Positions 10,384 through 22,592 of a stretch of 64,000 nt of DNA are shown here, piece by piece; the stretch's first letter is position 1; each line of letters opens with the position of its first letter. Made by a program: the position numbers and the translations under genes. The notes under the pieces are model-generated. The model did not search any database. It was not told where the DNA came from and was given only the letters and a program-made list of their open reading frames with translations. Origin of the DNA: Micromussa lordhowensis (taxonomy: Eukaryota > Cnidaria > Anthozoa > Scleractinia > Lobophylliidae); assembly GCA_964020085.1 (NCBI GenBank), contig OZ026603.1:32396158-32460157 (forward strand), read 5' to 3'.

Positions 10384-13300
10384 CTATTGGTCAGATGTTT
10401 CACTAGAGTTGTCCAGAGGTGGCTTCTCTTCAACTGGAGATGAATTAACAGCTGTTTTTCCTTCTACAAGTGCTAAAGCTTGCTCAAGTCTTTCCTTGTA
10501 AACTCTGTACTTTTCTTCCACCTGTCATGAATAAGACCAATAAATGGAGAGCATAATATTATTAATAATTGAAGGGGTGAGTGCAAAACGGTGCTAAGTG
10601 ACTATTTGGCTGAAAAAAAAAATGTTCGTGAAAGGGCCTGAATTTTGGCATGCGGGTTTCGTTTCACCTGAGAAACATTGCTCTGAATTTTTTTTCGCTG
10701 GGTTGCTCTTCGTTGTCGAGATATTACGTATGCAAACAACACTCAGTTTTCCAAGCGGCATCTTTTGGAGATCTATTGTTAAACGAAAAACAAAAGAAAC
10801 CTTTTGTTTCGCTAAAGGATCAAGTGACTATAACAATCGTTTTTCACTGCTGCTTCGTTAGCTCAAGTGGATAACGCGCCGAATGGAGCTGATTCGAATT
10901 TGTTTTGTCGTGACACTCGAGGGTTCAATTCAAGGTCGGTGAAATGTTCTGTTTTTTGTTCTGTTTTTCTTCTTCTTTCAAAAACCTTCTTCGTGTCTTT
11001 GTAATTCAATTGCCGTTTTGACTGGTAAGGATCTGGATATGTGTTTTTTAGCTGCCATTGTGACGTTGGCTTTTGGCGCGCAAAGCATCGATTACTTCGA
11101 TAACACAAATTCAGAGCTTACCTGTTAATTAAGCAGTGTTTGCTGGTTATTTCCACCGATATTCGAAGCTTATTTAAGGAATATTTGTGACCACCTGGTA
11201 GGAGATTTGGCATCATTAAGCCTTTGATCCTCGATGAAAGTCACCAGCATGCCTCAAAGAACCGAGGCGTGTTTTTGTTCCGAGATGGCTAAAGTCCGCC
11301 GTTAACTTAGCCACTGAAGAACAAGTGGGACAGGTGGTAGAGTCTAGAAAGGATTCTTCTTCCAAAACAAAGCATCCGTCGCGGACTTAAAGCTCATTTG
11401 CTAAACTTCGGCATGTGTCAGTATTGGAAATTGGAACTGCTTTCTAGACTCAATTCTTGAAATGGGCGGCCTTAACATCCTCCGCTGCAAAAATTTCTGG
11501 GATATCCCATAATAATCTTTCAGAGGTATACGTATTGTGTGTGCTAGCATGATGCATGACTCAGACACGGCCGGGAGGGAACTGGCGAGAGAGGCCAGGC
11601 AGCAAAGTCGAAGACCTTCGAAGTTTCTAAGCCATTTTCACGGGCCAAAGAGAAATCACAGGTCGGTTAAATTCGCAAGCAAGCGTTCCGTGAGTGTGTA
11701 TCGTGGTTTTCCAAGCAGATGTACTTTGAATTGCAATAGAATCGATCCCACCGTGAAGAAAAAAGACAGAGAACGCCTGATTGCAGGTTTAACTATAGCA
11801 AGAAGAAAACTTCAGCTCAAATGTGAGTTTTGCTTTGTATTTCAGCCTTCCTTTGCTGATAAATTTTATGTTTCATGGGCTTTTTTTCTGCATGAGCAGC
11901 GTGTTAGCTTAAGGCTTGCTCTTTCTGTGTTGTCAGATATAATCATTTCACGGAACGAGCTGAGTTTTTTATTTTATTTCTTTATTTATTTATTTATTCC
12001 ATTTTCACTGCATTAGTTTTGTACCAAAAAAGTAATTTCATGTAGAAACATTTCAATCACCGACGCAACCAATTTGCAAAACGTTCAACCTCTCTCTCTA
12101 GCCACTATTCATTGACTTTATTTAGGTATCGATTTGTGCAAGTCAAGATTGTTTCCCGCGGCCTAACACCGCTAACTCTAACGTGTCCTGACCTTAACTC
12201 TCGCCTAAACCGAAGCGCTAGCGCTAACCCTAAGCAACAACCCTAATCCTGAGCACTAGCCCCAACCCTAAGCAATAACCCTAGGCCTGAACGTTAACTC
12301 TAAGCTTGACCCATAACCCTAACCTAAACCGAAGCGCCAACCCTAACACTCGGCGCTAAACCAAAGCAATAGCCCTAACCCTAAGCGCTAGCCCTAACTC
12401 TAAGCAATAACCCTAATCCGGAGCGCTAGCCCTAAGCCTAAGCAATAACCCTAGGCCTGAACGTTAACTCTAAGCTCGACCAATAACCCTGCGGACCCCA
12501 TACGCCAACCCTAACCTTGTTCCGTAACCCTAACCTTCAACATTAACCCTAGTTTCAAGCGGTAATTTGAGTGAAATTAACGTCTTTGCGGCCGCACGTT
12601 AACGCAAAATCAAAGTTTTAACGTTTTTTCTACCTGAAATGAACACTTTTTTAAGGTTGCGCGTTGCAAAAGATCAATATTTTGCTTGATTTTAAGTGAA
12701 ATTACCGTCTTTGCGGTCACGTGCTGACGTGACCACAAACTACAGTTTTTTTTGCATACGTAATATTTCGAAAACTAAGCAAACTTCGGCAAGAAAACAT
12801 ACAGAACATATTCTTAAACGCACCTAATCAAAACTACATGCGAAATTTGGAGCGTTTCTGACAAAGTTAAATTTTGAGTAAAAAACCTTCCGCCCTTTTT
12901 CCACCGAAGCCTTCAATTACAAAGACACGAAGAAGGTTTTTGAAAGAAGAAGAAAAACAGAACAAAAAAGAAAAGATTTCACTGACCTCGAATTGAACCC
13001 TCGAGTGTCACGACAAAACAAATTCGAATCTCTTCGGCGCATTATCCACTTGAGCTAACGAAGCAGAGGTGAGAAGTGATTGCGTTATAGTGACTTCATC
13101 CTTTAGCGAAACAAAAGGTTTCTTTTGTTTTTCGTTTAACAATAGATCTCCAAAAGATGCCGCTTGGAAAACTGAGGGTTGTTTGCATACGTAATATCTC
13201 GACAACGAAGAGCAACCCAGCGAAAAAAAATTCAGAGCAATGTTTCTCAGGTGAAACGAAACCCACATGCCAAAATTCAGGCCCTTTCACGAACATTTTT

Positions 13301-16300
13301 TTTTTCAGCCAAATACAGTCACTTAGCACCGTTTTGCACTCACCCCTTCAATTATTAACATAGTGCAGCAGGTCTAAAAGATTAATCAGGGAAAAACAAT
13401 TTACAAATTAACAAAGAAAGTGCCAAGAAGGTGGTATTTGATAGCCCAGGGTAAGTGGATTTTGTAGTTGGGTTAGTAGATTCCTTCCTTGAAGTTTTGC
13501 GGGAAACTTTAAGGAAATTCAAATTCTAGAAGTACTGTTAGAGAAACAATTTCAGGCTAGTACATTATAGTTACAGCTTTCCCAAAGGTTAAGCCAGAAA
13601 ATTGGTTTTCTTTGCACCCTTATAATGATTTGCCAGGCAAAAGAAACCAAAAGACAAAAGCAGGAAGGAATTGACTATACTTGTAAGAAGTCAATTTCTT
13701 CTTTACATGGAATGTGAGCAACAAAGACAAGATGAACACAAAGCAGACTTTGAGAACATCCAGGAACTGACCTGTGATATATGTTCCTCTTCTTCTCTAT
13801 CTAGTATCTTCATGAAATTTTGAAGCTCAGGAATGGAGAAAACCTCCCACTGAAATAAAACACAAATAAACAAATTGATAAATTATTAGTTATCATGAAC
13901 ATGAAAAGCTGACCCTATCCATTACCACTGAGTTAACATGGGGTTAAATAATTTGTTGCTGAAGCATCGAGTGTCTGGCCCTAAAACATAACACACTTGA
14001 CCTCTATAGATCACGCCCACCAAAACAGAACCTTTTTAACACAAAAACTATAGACTCGTGCATATCACTTACAACAATGTCTCCTGTTTCATTCTCCTGA
14101 AGTGAGAAATTATGTCTGATGTCCCCTCCACCCCAAAGCAACCTAAGAACCAAAGGCTGCTCAAAGTCAGACATGCGACGAAGAATCACTGCAAGAAAAA
14201 AAAATCAAACATCATGATTACACTTCAGATAACTCCCATGGTTACATGTAGCTCCTGGTGTACATGTAAATAACAACCACACTATCAAAGGGGTCAGATG
14301 GTAGGTCAGGGGTGAGGGTTGAATGGGATACAGTAGGGTAGGATAGGGTAACATTTCTGATCTGACAATTCAATGAATTCAAAATAGACAACTCTCTTAC
14401 TGTGATTATCTTCCTCTTGGTAACACTCAAACAGTGCAAATTTTCTTGGATTATCAGCTACCTTAAATTTCTTGAGGAGAGCTACAATAACCTAACAAGA
14501 GGAGAAAAGAATTTAATAACAGAAATAACAAGCATTGAACAACAGATAATAAAAGTGATTACCTGGCAAAGAATAAAGGAAAAAAAAATCTGAAATCAAC
14601 TAGGGTTTTGAAATGTGATTTAAATGAACCCAGAACAACAGATTATGGTGTCTACACTTACACGATTTTCTTTAGCCTAACTGAATATATCTGACTTCTG
14701 AAAAAAGGAATTATAGCATTTATTTGTCAAAGACCTAACATAAAAATACATGTAAGCCCACAGCCTCCTTTGTACTAGCCTACTATTACTAACGGAAATG
14801 CTGGTTCTGGGAACACTATTTTAATTCGTGATAATACCAAATCAGTCAGTCATGTTGTGCTAATCTTCAGGTATAAACTTGAAAACCTCACCTCATGGAC
14901 TGTAGTTTCACTTGTTACATGCAATGCTTTCACTGCCCCAAGAGGAAGGAAAAATGAAGTCCGCTGTGGACTCTGCAAGACAGAACCAAGTTTACCAAGT
15001 GAATGAACTGAATAGTAAATGCACCACAAGACAAACTTAAACTGGAAGATCACAGTTCTGCGGACTGCATTTTGGGGAAATGATTTCAGCTTTCAAGGCT
15101 TTCAAGGACTCAATGGAGCGGATCATGCGTTTACGGGACTCTGACCATCCAAGACTATTATAGCCGCAATACGTAAATATTGGCATAATCATTGATTGAT
15201 AAATTTGTCGGGCACTAAGAATATCAATGCTGGAACGGATGCGCCGTAAGAGGATCACTCTTCCTGTTGCCTTCTTGTACATTTGTTTGAAAATGCGTTT
15301 CAAAATTAAGTGTCGGATCCAGATGCATGCCAAGGTATTTATAATATGTAGTGGTGTTGATGGGAGAATCATTGACCAATAGCTTGACTTGACGGCCTTG
15401 AAACAAATTTAACCGCTTTCCGGTACCAAACAGCATCACCTTGTATTTACCCTTCTTCAGATTAAAGATAAGTTCATTATCACAAAACCAGTTAGAGAGA
15501 TTACCTAGGTCCTGGGAAAGGTTACTTTGTATCACACTGACATTATTTGAGGATGTAAAAATCACTGTATCATAGGTATAAGTAATTATCTTACAATGAC
15601 GGAGAGGACTACATGTACGCACATCATTAAAGAAGACGAGAAAAAGGAGAGGCCCAAGAATACTTCCTTGAGGAACTCCAGTGTTAATTGGATTTGGTTC
15701 AGAAAGAACACCATTAAATTGAATGATCTGTTTGCGATGAAATAAATAATCAGTAAACCATTGTAGTTCCATATCATATACGCCATAACTGGACAGCTTA
15801 CTCAATCGAACAGAATGACTGATGGTATCAAATGCCTTTGATAAGTCAATTAACATTTTCGGCCTCCTTTCTAATAAGATCAGTGAGGTAAGTAACAGCT
15901 AGTTCTGTTGAGTGGTTCAGACGGAAACCAAATTGGTACTCAAGAAGTAGACTATGACGCTCTGGATGAGCCATCTGCTGCTTAATATACAATATAAACA
16001 GAAAACCCCACCAAAAAAATACAAAACTGAAATCAAAATTCTCACTAATCCTGGGTTAGCTTAATCTGGCTTTGAACAACCCGGCGCTGGAGTTTAGACG
16101 AACACAGTTGATTCACTACCATTCAAACGGCACTCACCATCTGATCTTCTTCTCTCTGCACACCAACTGTCTCGAATATCGACAGAGGTCGCTCTCCAGC
16201 AATGATGTTGATAGGACGTATCAGGTTCATGTGCACACGGATGAAGCCTTGGTAAGTATCTCCATTCCTCTGACAGAAGAAAAACTTTACATCAATACAA

Positions 16301-19300
16301 TATGCAAGTAGTTGCACTAAAATGCACTGAACCATCACAACTCATACGTGTAGTAAGGAGGGGTTAAGTTTCTAAAAAAAACTGTGGTGCTGCGTCGGTG
16401 GGGGGTATTACAAGATAATTTGGTTTTATCAACTGAGTTGATAATGTGCATTGGCCACCGTAAAGAGATTCAAAAGCTGATGTTTCGAGCGTTAGCCCTT
16501 CGTCGGAGCGTTAGCCCTTCAATCCGACGCTCGAAACATTAGCTGTCGAATCTCCTTACGGTGGCCAATTCACACTATCAACTCAGTTGATAAAACCAAA
16601 TTATCATGTGTATAGTAGTTTGTTACTACTGTGCTTCTAGCTTAGAATACATTAATAATAAATTAGCTTAGAATAAATTAGCTTTTACACTTAAAAATTA
16701 CCATTTAATGTGAGAATACTTGGCACAAAATTTAAATGCTAATGTAAATATTTTAGTTTTATTAAACTTGTGAGTCTATGGAAACTGACGCTGTCTTCCA
16801 ATGTATCAACAAATCGTAGTTAATACCAGGGACCTCTTCAACTGGCATGGACTTTGACACTATAATGATACATCCTCAGTTGTTGGTGAAAAATATTGAC
16901 TTTAGCAATTTAGAGGTAGAAAGTCAGCTAGCGAAATCATTTATTTACATGTAAGGTATTTTAAAGTGAAGGCGTTGAACCCACTCTCATAAGCTTTGAT
17001 TACTACTACAGTGGAATTCTGACTTTTCGAACCTCAAAGGGAAACGAAAATTGGTTCGAAAAATCGGAGAGTTCGAGAAATCGGGGGTAAAATTGCAGTG
17101 TTCGACTGAGGAGGGGAAACAACTTTTGGTTCAAGTTATCGGGAGGTTCGAAAAACTTAGGGTTTGAGAAATCGGGATTCCACTCTTAATAAACTTTATC
17201 TCTTAACCATTTTACTTTGGCACCTATTTTTGCAGTTTCTGTGTTTAACTGTATTAAAGTAAAAAAAGCACCTGTTTGTCAGTGTAAATTATAATCTGGG
17301 AAATTTTCAAGAAATGGAGTTCCTTAATCATAATACTTCTCTGCTTAATTGCAAAATTGAAGTCTTCGAAAATTTTCCCAATAAGATACAGTAGATGCTT
17401 ACTTGGCTAGTGTACTTGCTGGACTCATTTAAAGCATGGGGTGAATGAGAATTTTCTTTCATGTACATGACTGTATATAAATTTGTATTATTTTTTTGAT
17501 TATTTTACTCTCCTCATTGATCTCCCACAACTTAAATTGTCCAGTTTATCCTGACCATTCGCACCACTCACATGCTTTGAAACTGAAACTCAAAGTTGAT
17601 TCCAGCATCAATAAAAAAGAGTTTCAACTACTTTTTAGCCATCAGATCACTACTAGATGATTCTAGTACATCAAAGGTATTTTGGGATCATTTACAAAAC
17701 GAGCAACAAGCTCTTCTTAAGTAAGAGTCTAAATAGGGAAATAATACAGAGTTACACAATATTTACCATGGTCATTATAAGCCCAGTTGTTGATGAATTG
17801 AATTCATCAATCTTCCGGCGGAGGAGACTTCCAGTTGGGGAATCTGTGTAAAGCATGAATGGTTGTTTTCTCTTTTCACCCTGCAATGATCAATCAACCT
17901 TTAAGCTTATGCTCTTCTGGATGAAATGGTTACTGTCATACACTGTAGATAACATAAACGGAATTCACAGTGGCACATCCATGATAGAGTCCATGGTTGT
18001 TTGCTAACTGTTTCCAAATCAAATTGAAATTTAGCTTTTTTAGAGGAAGGAAAGTAAACTGAAGAACAATTTCTCCAGAAAAAGACAAAAACCAACAACA
18101 ATCTCAACCCAAATATGAAGATGGTCTGCACTTGAATTCTGGACTGAACTGTCTGATGGGAGGCAAGAACTATCAACACTGGCCATTCCTGATAGGCATC
18201 TTAATGATTTCATTATTACCAAAGACAAAACAAGACATGTACCAAGCAACATTACCTGATCTATAAGGTGTAGTGTTTTCATAGTCATCTCATCAACGGA
18301 CAGATTTCTTTCAAGCTGCCAGCCGCCAGTACAGTCCAAGTCGACCTCATCTCTACATCGCCGGTGACAGGTGTACTTGCAGTCTGAAATGGAAACAGAA
18401 AAATAGATCAAGAACTCCTTCATCTGTGCAACAATCATAATTCATCTTGTTTAGCTATTATACTATTTCCGAACCAAATGGAAAATAACATTTTCACTTT
18501 GTTGCAACTTGAATATGTAGACGTTTAAATTCATATTTAGTTCTCTTTCCAGAAATCAAATTTAACAGACCAGGTTTCAAACTGGGAGAAAATCTCAAAT
18601 TTGATTTTACAAACAGCACCATGTGAAGTTCTGCGCAATTAAGCTTTTCTTTGAATGGTCATAAACCAGGGATTTACTTGTAAATTCATTATCACATCAA
18701 CTGACTTCACAGCTGAAAAGGTGAACATATGAAATCTGAAGTTTGCATCACACTAAAATACAATTATTGAAATACAAGGATTCAACATGAATAAAGCACA
18801 TTCATGATGATAACTAAAATACAAGACACATTTTGTTTCAATCTTAGAATTAGTACACACTCATTCTGAGATGGAAAAATTTACCTCAGGAAAGTACTGC
18901 ATGTACATGAACACTGTCTGAGTATTCTTGTAAAATGAAAATGGTAAATGATGTTTCTGACATGCACTACTTCACGGCAAATAAATTATTTCTGTCATTC
19001 GATTTTTGAAATAGAAATTATATTTAATGCATGACATCATGCAGAAAAAACTATCGTATGTCAAATATTTGAACAAATTTTAAATTTTTGTCACTATCTG
19101 AATAGACAATTTGAATTGCATTTTGTCACCTTGTTGATTTAAATCTTTCATATCACTTTATTGACCAATCAAAAAGTTCACCAATTGAACCAAAGACACT
19201 TTATTAATAAATAAAGGATTAAAAACACAGTTCCATTTGTCCCTTTTCTCCCCAGCATTTATTATATGCTTGTCATATGATAAGAAAAATAAAAGCTGAT

Positions 19301-22300
19301 AGGTTTTAATTTATGGCTGGCTGCCAAAACACAGCGTCATCAGATCTTAAATTACAACAGAAATTTGTTGGAACTTGTACTTGATTTTATTTAATAGCAC
19401 AAAGGGCATGACTGCATTCTTTGCCATATCTTTTCTACAAAACCACAATGTTCAAGATTATACATTCAGTTCTGGCAGTATAAAGTATGTATTAACTTTT
19501 TTTAATTACTATCAATTTACATATTTTTAGTTCGGTTATTAGTAATATTATAAAATTTGGTTTCATATTTATTTACTCTGTTACAACTGACTGCTGTCAA
19601 AATGAATCTGCCCAGTAAACTGTGCCAAAGCATTTTAAAAACTAAGATATCTTCTTTTTCCCTACCGCTAAGGGGCATGCAATTAATATTTACTAATTTT
19701 AAAAACCCACATAACCTCTGTGTTTTGACTACAAGACAATCAGGTGGCAGTAACTGATAACGTCACATTACAAAACAATTCTGGCTTTCCCTCAAGATTC
19801 ATAAATTCTATATCCTTCTAGTTATTGAAATTGCTTTGACTTGAAATTGTTCAGACTTGAAATGTTTTAGTAGATAGCTCCTGGTGTCTCCAAACAGTTT
19901 CATTGGTAAGTATGTAACAAATTATTTCACTTAGTTTACACAGATCTAAATACATTACACAAAATTGTGCAGCTTGGCAAAAAGTTACAAAAATTATATA
20001 TGAAAGAACTATGTGGTTCATTGTGGTATGTAAGACAGTAATCAAAAATTTTACGTTTTATATTTTGCTGCAAAGTATACATGTAATGTGTGTGCGAGTC
20101 AAACATCAAAGGCATGTAGTGAAAACTACAAAATTTTGCAAAGAGGTAAAATATCAACAGCAAATTGCTTTCCCTAGATCGTCTCAAAGCCAAACATTTT
20201 AGGTCTAGATTTAACAGGAAGAATTGTCGCATTTTTAAAATCTTTGAAATCATAGGCTTTCACATCTTAACTGAAAAAACAAATTTAGAAACAATTTTAA
20301 GCAAAATTTGTGCACGACACAAATTCAGAGCTGTATTTGTAAATTAGGCGTTTTTGACAGTCACTCAAATGTTTGACATACAGTATGTATTCTTCTCCAC
20401 TAATCATTCATAAATTTTCATAGCCACTGATCTTCACTTTTCTGACATCCACGCACATGTATTGAGCAACATTAAATAAAATCCTAATTATTCCTAATCA
20501 ATAACTAAACTTTGTATACACGTATCAGGAATCAGTCATTGGGATGATGCATTTACACATGTACGAGCTCTAAATGCCATGGAGGATAACATGAACATGA
20601 TAACACATGATGTCATCTCTCTTTTTACTCAGTGCTTACAGCAGTTGGACCCATATTTTAACATTGGATGATTCCAGAAAATATCCATATCAGGTACCAG
20701 GGTTGGTATCTTCATCAATCCCCCCTTCCCCCCCCCCCCCTCCACCTACAGGCTTCGAAAATTGTAAAATGCTCAATCCAAGTTCCAAACTGTTCTATCA
20801 CCCATGCCTTTGGAATTCTATGATCGTTCAATCCCACTCGGAAAATTCTCCTTTTTCTTTACAGCTGATTTGAAATTAGCCCTCTCAAACTTCCATACAC
20901 CTTTATTTTATGGGGATTCATCTTTTCTTTCTCTCTGAAAAGTGTATGTATGTTGATAATTTTCAGTCCAGCAAATGAAAAATGCAAAGACCTGTAGTGG
21001 TCAAATAAGTTGCATGACTTCTTTGAAAAGGAAGATTAAATTAAATGTTTTATTTTTAACCTAAAACAACTTCATGATGTGAATGTGAATGTAGTACCAT
21101 ATTTTTCATCGCAGAGGGAGAATTTTTAAGAAACTGAAAAATACAAGGTCCGGTCCATTTCAAATGTTTTCACCAATAGTTCTGACGATTATTCCACATT
21201 GGCAGCGAGTGATTGGTTTGAATTTTTTGCTCACAACATTTTCAAAACACCTTTGATCCTGACCAGAGTATATTGTGGTTTATATTTATTATGTATATGT
21301 ATCCAGTCAGAAATGTAAATGGTTTTAAAAAATCATCAAATGAATTTAACAATTCAAATGAATCTTTGAACATTGTATTACAACACCATGTCTTCAGAAT
21401 GCAAGTCTGTCATAATAATAACGACATACAAGGAACTTCCAAAAATACAAACAAATACAGATCAAAATCTACCATTCCAAACTCACAGATGTGACATAAA
21501 CCCACCAAAGTAAACTTCTGTTTCCTGAGAGGTCCACTAAGGTCATTGACAGCCACAAAACAAGACACCATTATTTTTTTGTTTTAAAGCAGAGTTTGTA
21601 TTATTGAAAGGCGCCATAATCTTTGAAAGGTCATCTATCATTAATAACTTTTATAATGGGTTTTGAGTCAGGCACTATGTACAGAACCAATATAATTTCA
21701 TATTTGCAGACTTAGTGGAAACCAACATACTTAATTGGCAACTCAGGCAAAGTACAGGGGTGTTCAAGAGGAAACATTTTAAACTTTACTTTCTTAAACA
21801 GTGGCACAAGACTGGAAGAACTATGTTTGAACAAATTAACAGTTTACACTGTGTTTAGTAAACATGGGATAATTTGCATTAACTTAATGCCAATAATTTC
21901 TTTATGCCTTTATGTCTAACATAACTGCCCCAGAAACCGCAAAGACGACCTCTTAATTTCTCGCTTATAAGCTTACTTGCTTTATGGAACGTGAGTAACT
22001 GAGAAGTAGCGAGTCTAAACAGAAAGTAGTTTAAGCTTTCAAGCTTACACTACTCTACGTTCGGTGTAAAAACACTGTACATTATTCTGTATTCGGTGTT
22101 AAACGTAGTTGATGTACTTTGTAGTCATAACATCCAGATGTGACACAAACTATTAATGTTGAAGCTGCATTTGTTTAGCGTAAAAATGGTGAAGTTTCAC
22201 TTACTTTTGCAGCGAACGCATTGCTTAAAAAGTCCCCAAATAAACTCTCCACAGCAGTCACACCATGTAGGATTTCGTAGATGACACGAAACGAATGAAT

Positions 22301-22592
22301 GTCCTCTGCCAACATGTCTTACAGCAGCCTTCTCGTCAGTCACATTCTCCGTTGTTACAGATCGCTTTATGCTAGAACGTTTCTTTGCGCTTTTTCTGTT
22401 GACAAAACTCGAAATGAAGTCTTTCACTGGGTTTTTAGCTGGTGTTGGCATGTGAGGTACAGATATAGCTCGTGTTCTGTCTTTGTGATCACCGGTCATT
22501 GTTTTCATGAACTCCTTGTAGTTTTTACCCGGAGAGTTTGGGCTTCGAGGTTTCGGTTCGTCGTTGACGAAAACCTCGTCACTTTCCATCAT
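10384..22592 (-). CDS. RASSF1: Ras-association domain family protein (RASSF1/3/5 type), nine exons, complete
   Basis: Exons, 5' to 3' on the minus strand: 22592-22205, 18383-18256, 17880-17767, 16269-16138, 14972-14892, 14491-14401, 14188-14073, 13849-13772, 10521-10384. All junctions are GT-AG and the frame is kept throughout (1266 bp, 421 aa). Residues 98-147 fit the zinc-binding C1 consensus H-x12-C-x2-C-x13-C-x2-C-x4-H-x2-C-x7-C exactly. Its last part is supplied across the first splice (CVRCK|N|CKYTCHRRC), which confirms that junction. The RA domain follows at about 195-345 (LLRRKIDEFNSS, YQGFIRVHMNLIRPI, LLKKFKVADNPRKFALFE). A SARAH helix follows at about 351-400 (IPELQNFMKILDREEEEHIS, VEEKYRVYKERLEQAL). 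RASSF proteins link active Ras-family GTPases to MST/Hippo kinases through SARAH pairing. The start is MMESDEVF; an upstream in-frame extension lacks domain support. It is probably a co-orthologue of RASSF1/3/5. Introns 3 to 1 are large, and the last intron carries a 2.8-kb element. Confidence 0.93.
10858..10931 (+). repeat. tRNA-like (SINE-head) segment in left arm of the long-TIR element
   Basis: An A-box-like TTAGCTCAAGTGG lies at 10858-10870 and a B-box-like GGGTTCAATTC at 10921-10931. The wider spacing and lack of a foldable acceptor stem argue for a tRNA-derived relic rather than a working tRNA. The same segment is present in inverse at 12990-13058. Confidence 0.6.
11523..11832 (+). CDS. 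Unrecognised exon-like open frame inside the long-TIR element
   Basis: The open frame is preceded by an acceptor-like TCTTTCAG (ending about 11522) and followed by a donor-like GTGAGTTTT after 11832. It is very basic: SRRPSKFLSHFHGPKRNHRS, then KFASKRSVSVYRGFP, then VKKKDRERLIAGLTIARRKL. No family was recognised. The frame stays open past the donor to 12016 but becomes low-complexity, Phe-rich sequence, supporting an exon end near 11832. It may be a captured host exon, part of a transposon protein, or a chance frame. Confidence 0.3.
12161..12560. repeat. Interstitial telomere-like minisatellite with higher-order repeats
   Basis: Dense but imperfect CCCTAA/CCTAAC units are mixed with AAGCGCTAG and AAGCAATAA variants. 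A block beginning AAGCAATAACCCTAGGCCTG, and continuing GAACGTTAACTCTAAGC, appears at about 12262 and again at about 12437. This gives a higher-order period near 175 bp. It lies wholly inside the long-TIR element. Confidence 0.75.
12990..13058 (-). repeat. tRNA-like segment in right arm of the long-TIR element
   Basis: Inverse copy of the left-arm segment. The B-box-like sequence lies at 12990-13000 and the A-box-like sequence at 13046-13058, both on the minus strand. Both arms therefore point pol III-type promoters toward the interior of the element. Confidence 0.6.
15040..15992 (-). pseudogene. LINE (non-LTR retrotransposon) reverse transcriptase fragment, broken
   Basis: The minus-strand translation has RT motifs in order: YQFGFRLNHSTELAV (about 15950), LIDLSKAFDTISH (about 15850), INTGVPQGSILGPLLFLVFF (about 15680), then YKYLGMHLDPTLNF and a C-terminal IYQSMIMPIFTYCGY. 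The catalytic YADD-type box reads YTYD, so the first of the paired aspartates is lost. Frameshifts separate the N-terminal motif (about 15855) and the C-terminal part (about 15290) from the main frame. It lies in the RASSF intron between exons 5 and 4, in the same orientation as the gene. The 5' end, the endonuclease and any 3' tail are missing. Confidence 0.85.
16377..16620. mobile_element. Palindromic MITE (family also at 26.57 and 30.81 kb)
   Basis: The left arm includes GATAATTTGGTTTTATCAAC, then a TGAGTTGATAA stretch and GGCCACCGTAAAGAGATTC. The right arm (16539-16612) is its inverse. The centre carries GAGCGTTAGCCCTTC repeated on both sides of a CGTCGGA turn. Partial copies at 26568-26707 and 30814-30862 show that it is a dispersed family. 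Confidence 0.78.
17009..17186. mobile_element. pogo/Tc1-like MITE, copy 1
   Basis: It begins CAGTGGAATTCTGAC after TA (17007-17008) and ends near GATTCCACTC. The interior is full of TTCGAA and CGAGAAATCGG motifs that pair between arms. The CAGTGGAA-type end and TA target are typical of pogo/Tigger relatives. A second copy is at 43379-43554. It lies in a RASSF intron. Confidence 0.72.
18384..22204 (-). other. RASSF intron 1 (3.8 kb)
   Basis: AT-rich intron between the two halves of the C1 domain. No nested gene was recognised. A C-rich run lies at 20730-20746. Confidence 0.6.

Larger units (their letters stand above)
10562..13358. mobile_element. 2.8-kb element with ~450-bp terminal inverted repeats, in the last RASSF intron
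   Basis: The left arm, 10566 to about 11012, is repeated in inverse at about 12914-13354 with few differences. The outer ends read TAATTGAAGGGGTGAGTG and its inverse. TTAA flanks both ends (10562-10565 and 13355-13358), which would suit a piggyBac-like target site. However, the outermost bases are themselves palindromic, so AATT is an equally possible boundary. Each arm contains a tRNA-like pol III promoter (see separate entries). The unique centre holds an open frame with splice-like ends (11523-11832) and a telomere-like minisatellite (12161-12560). No transposase was recognised, so it is probably non-autonomous. Confidence 0.78.

Noticed and set aside
20607..20873. Proline-rich 88-aa frame
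   Set aside because: The proline run comes from a C-rich microsatellite in RASSF intron 1.
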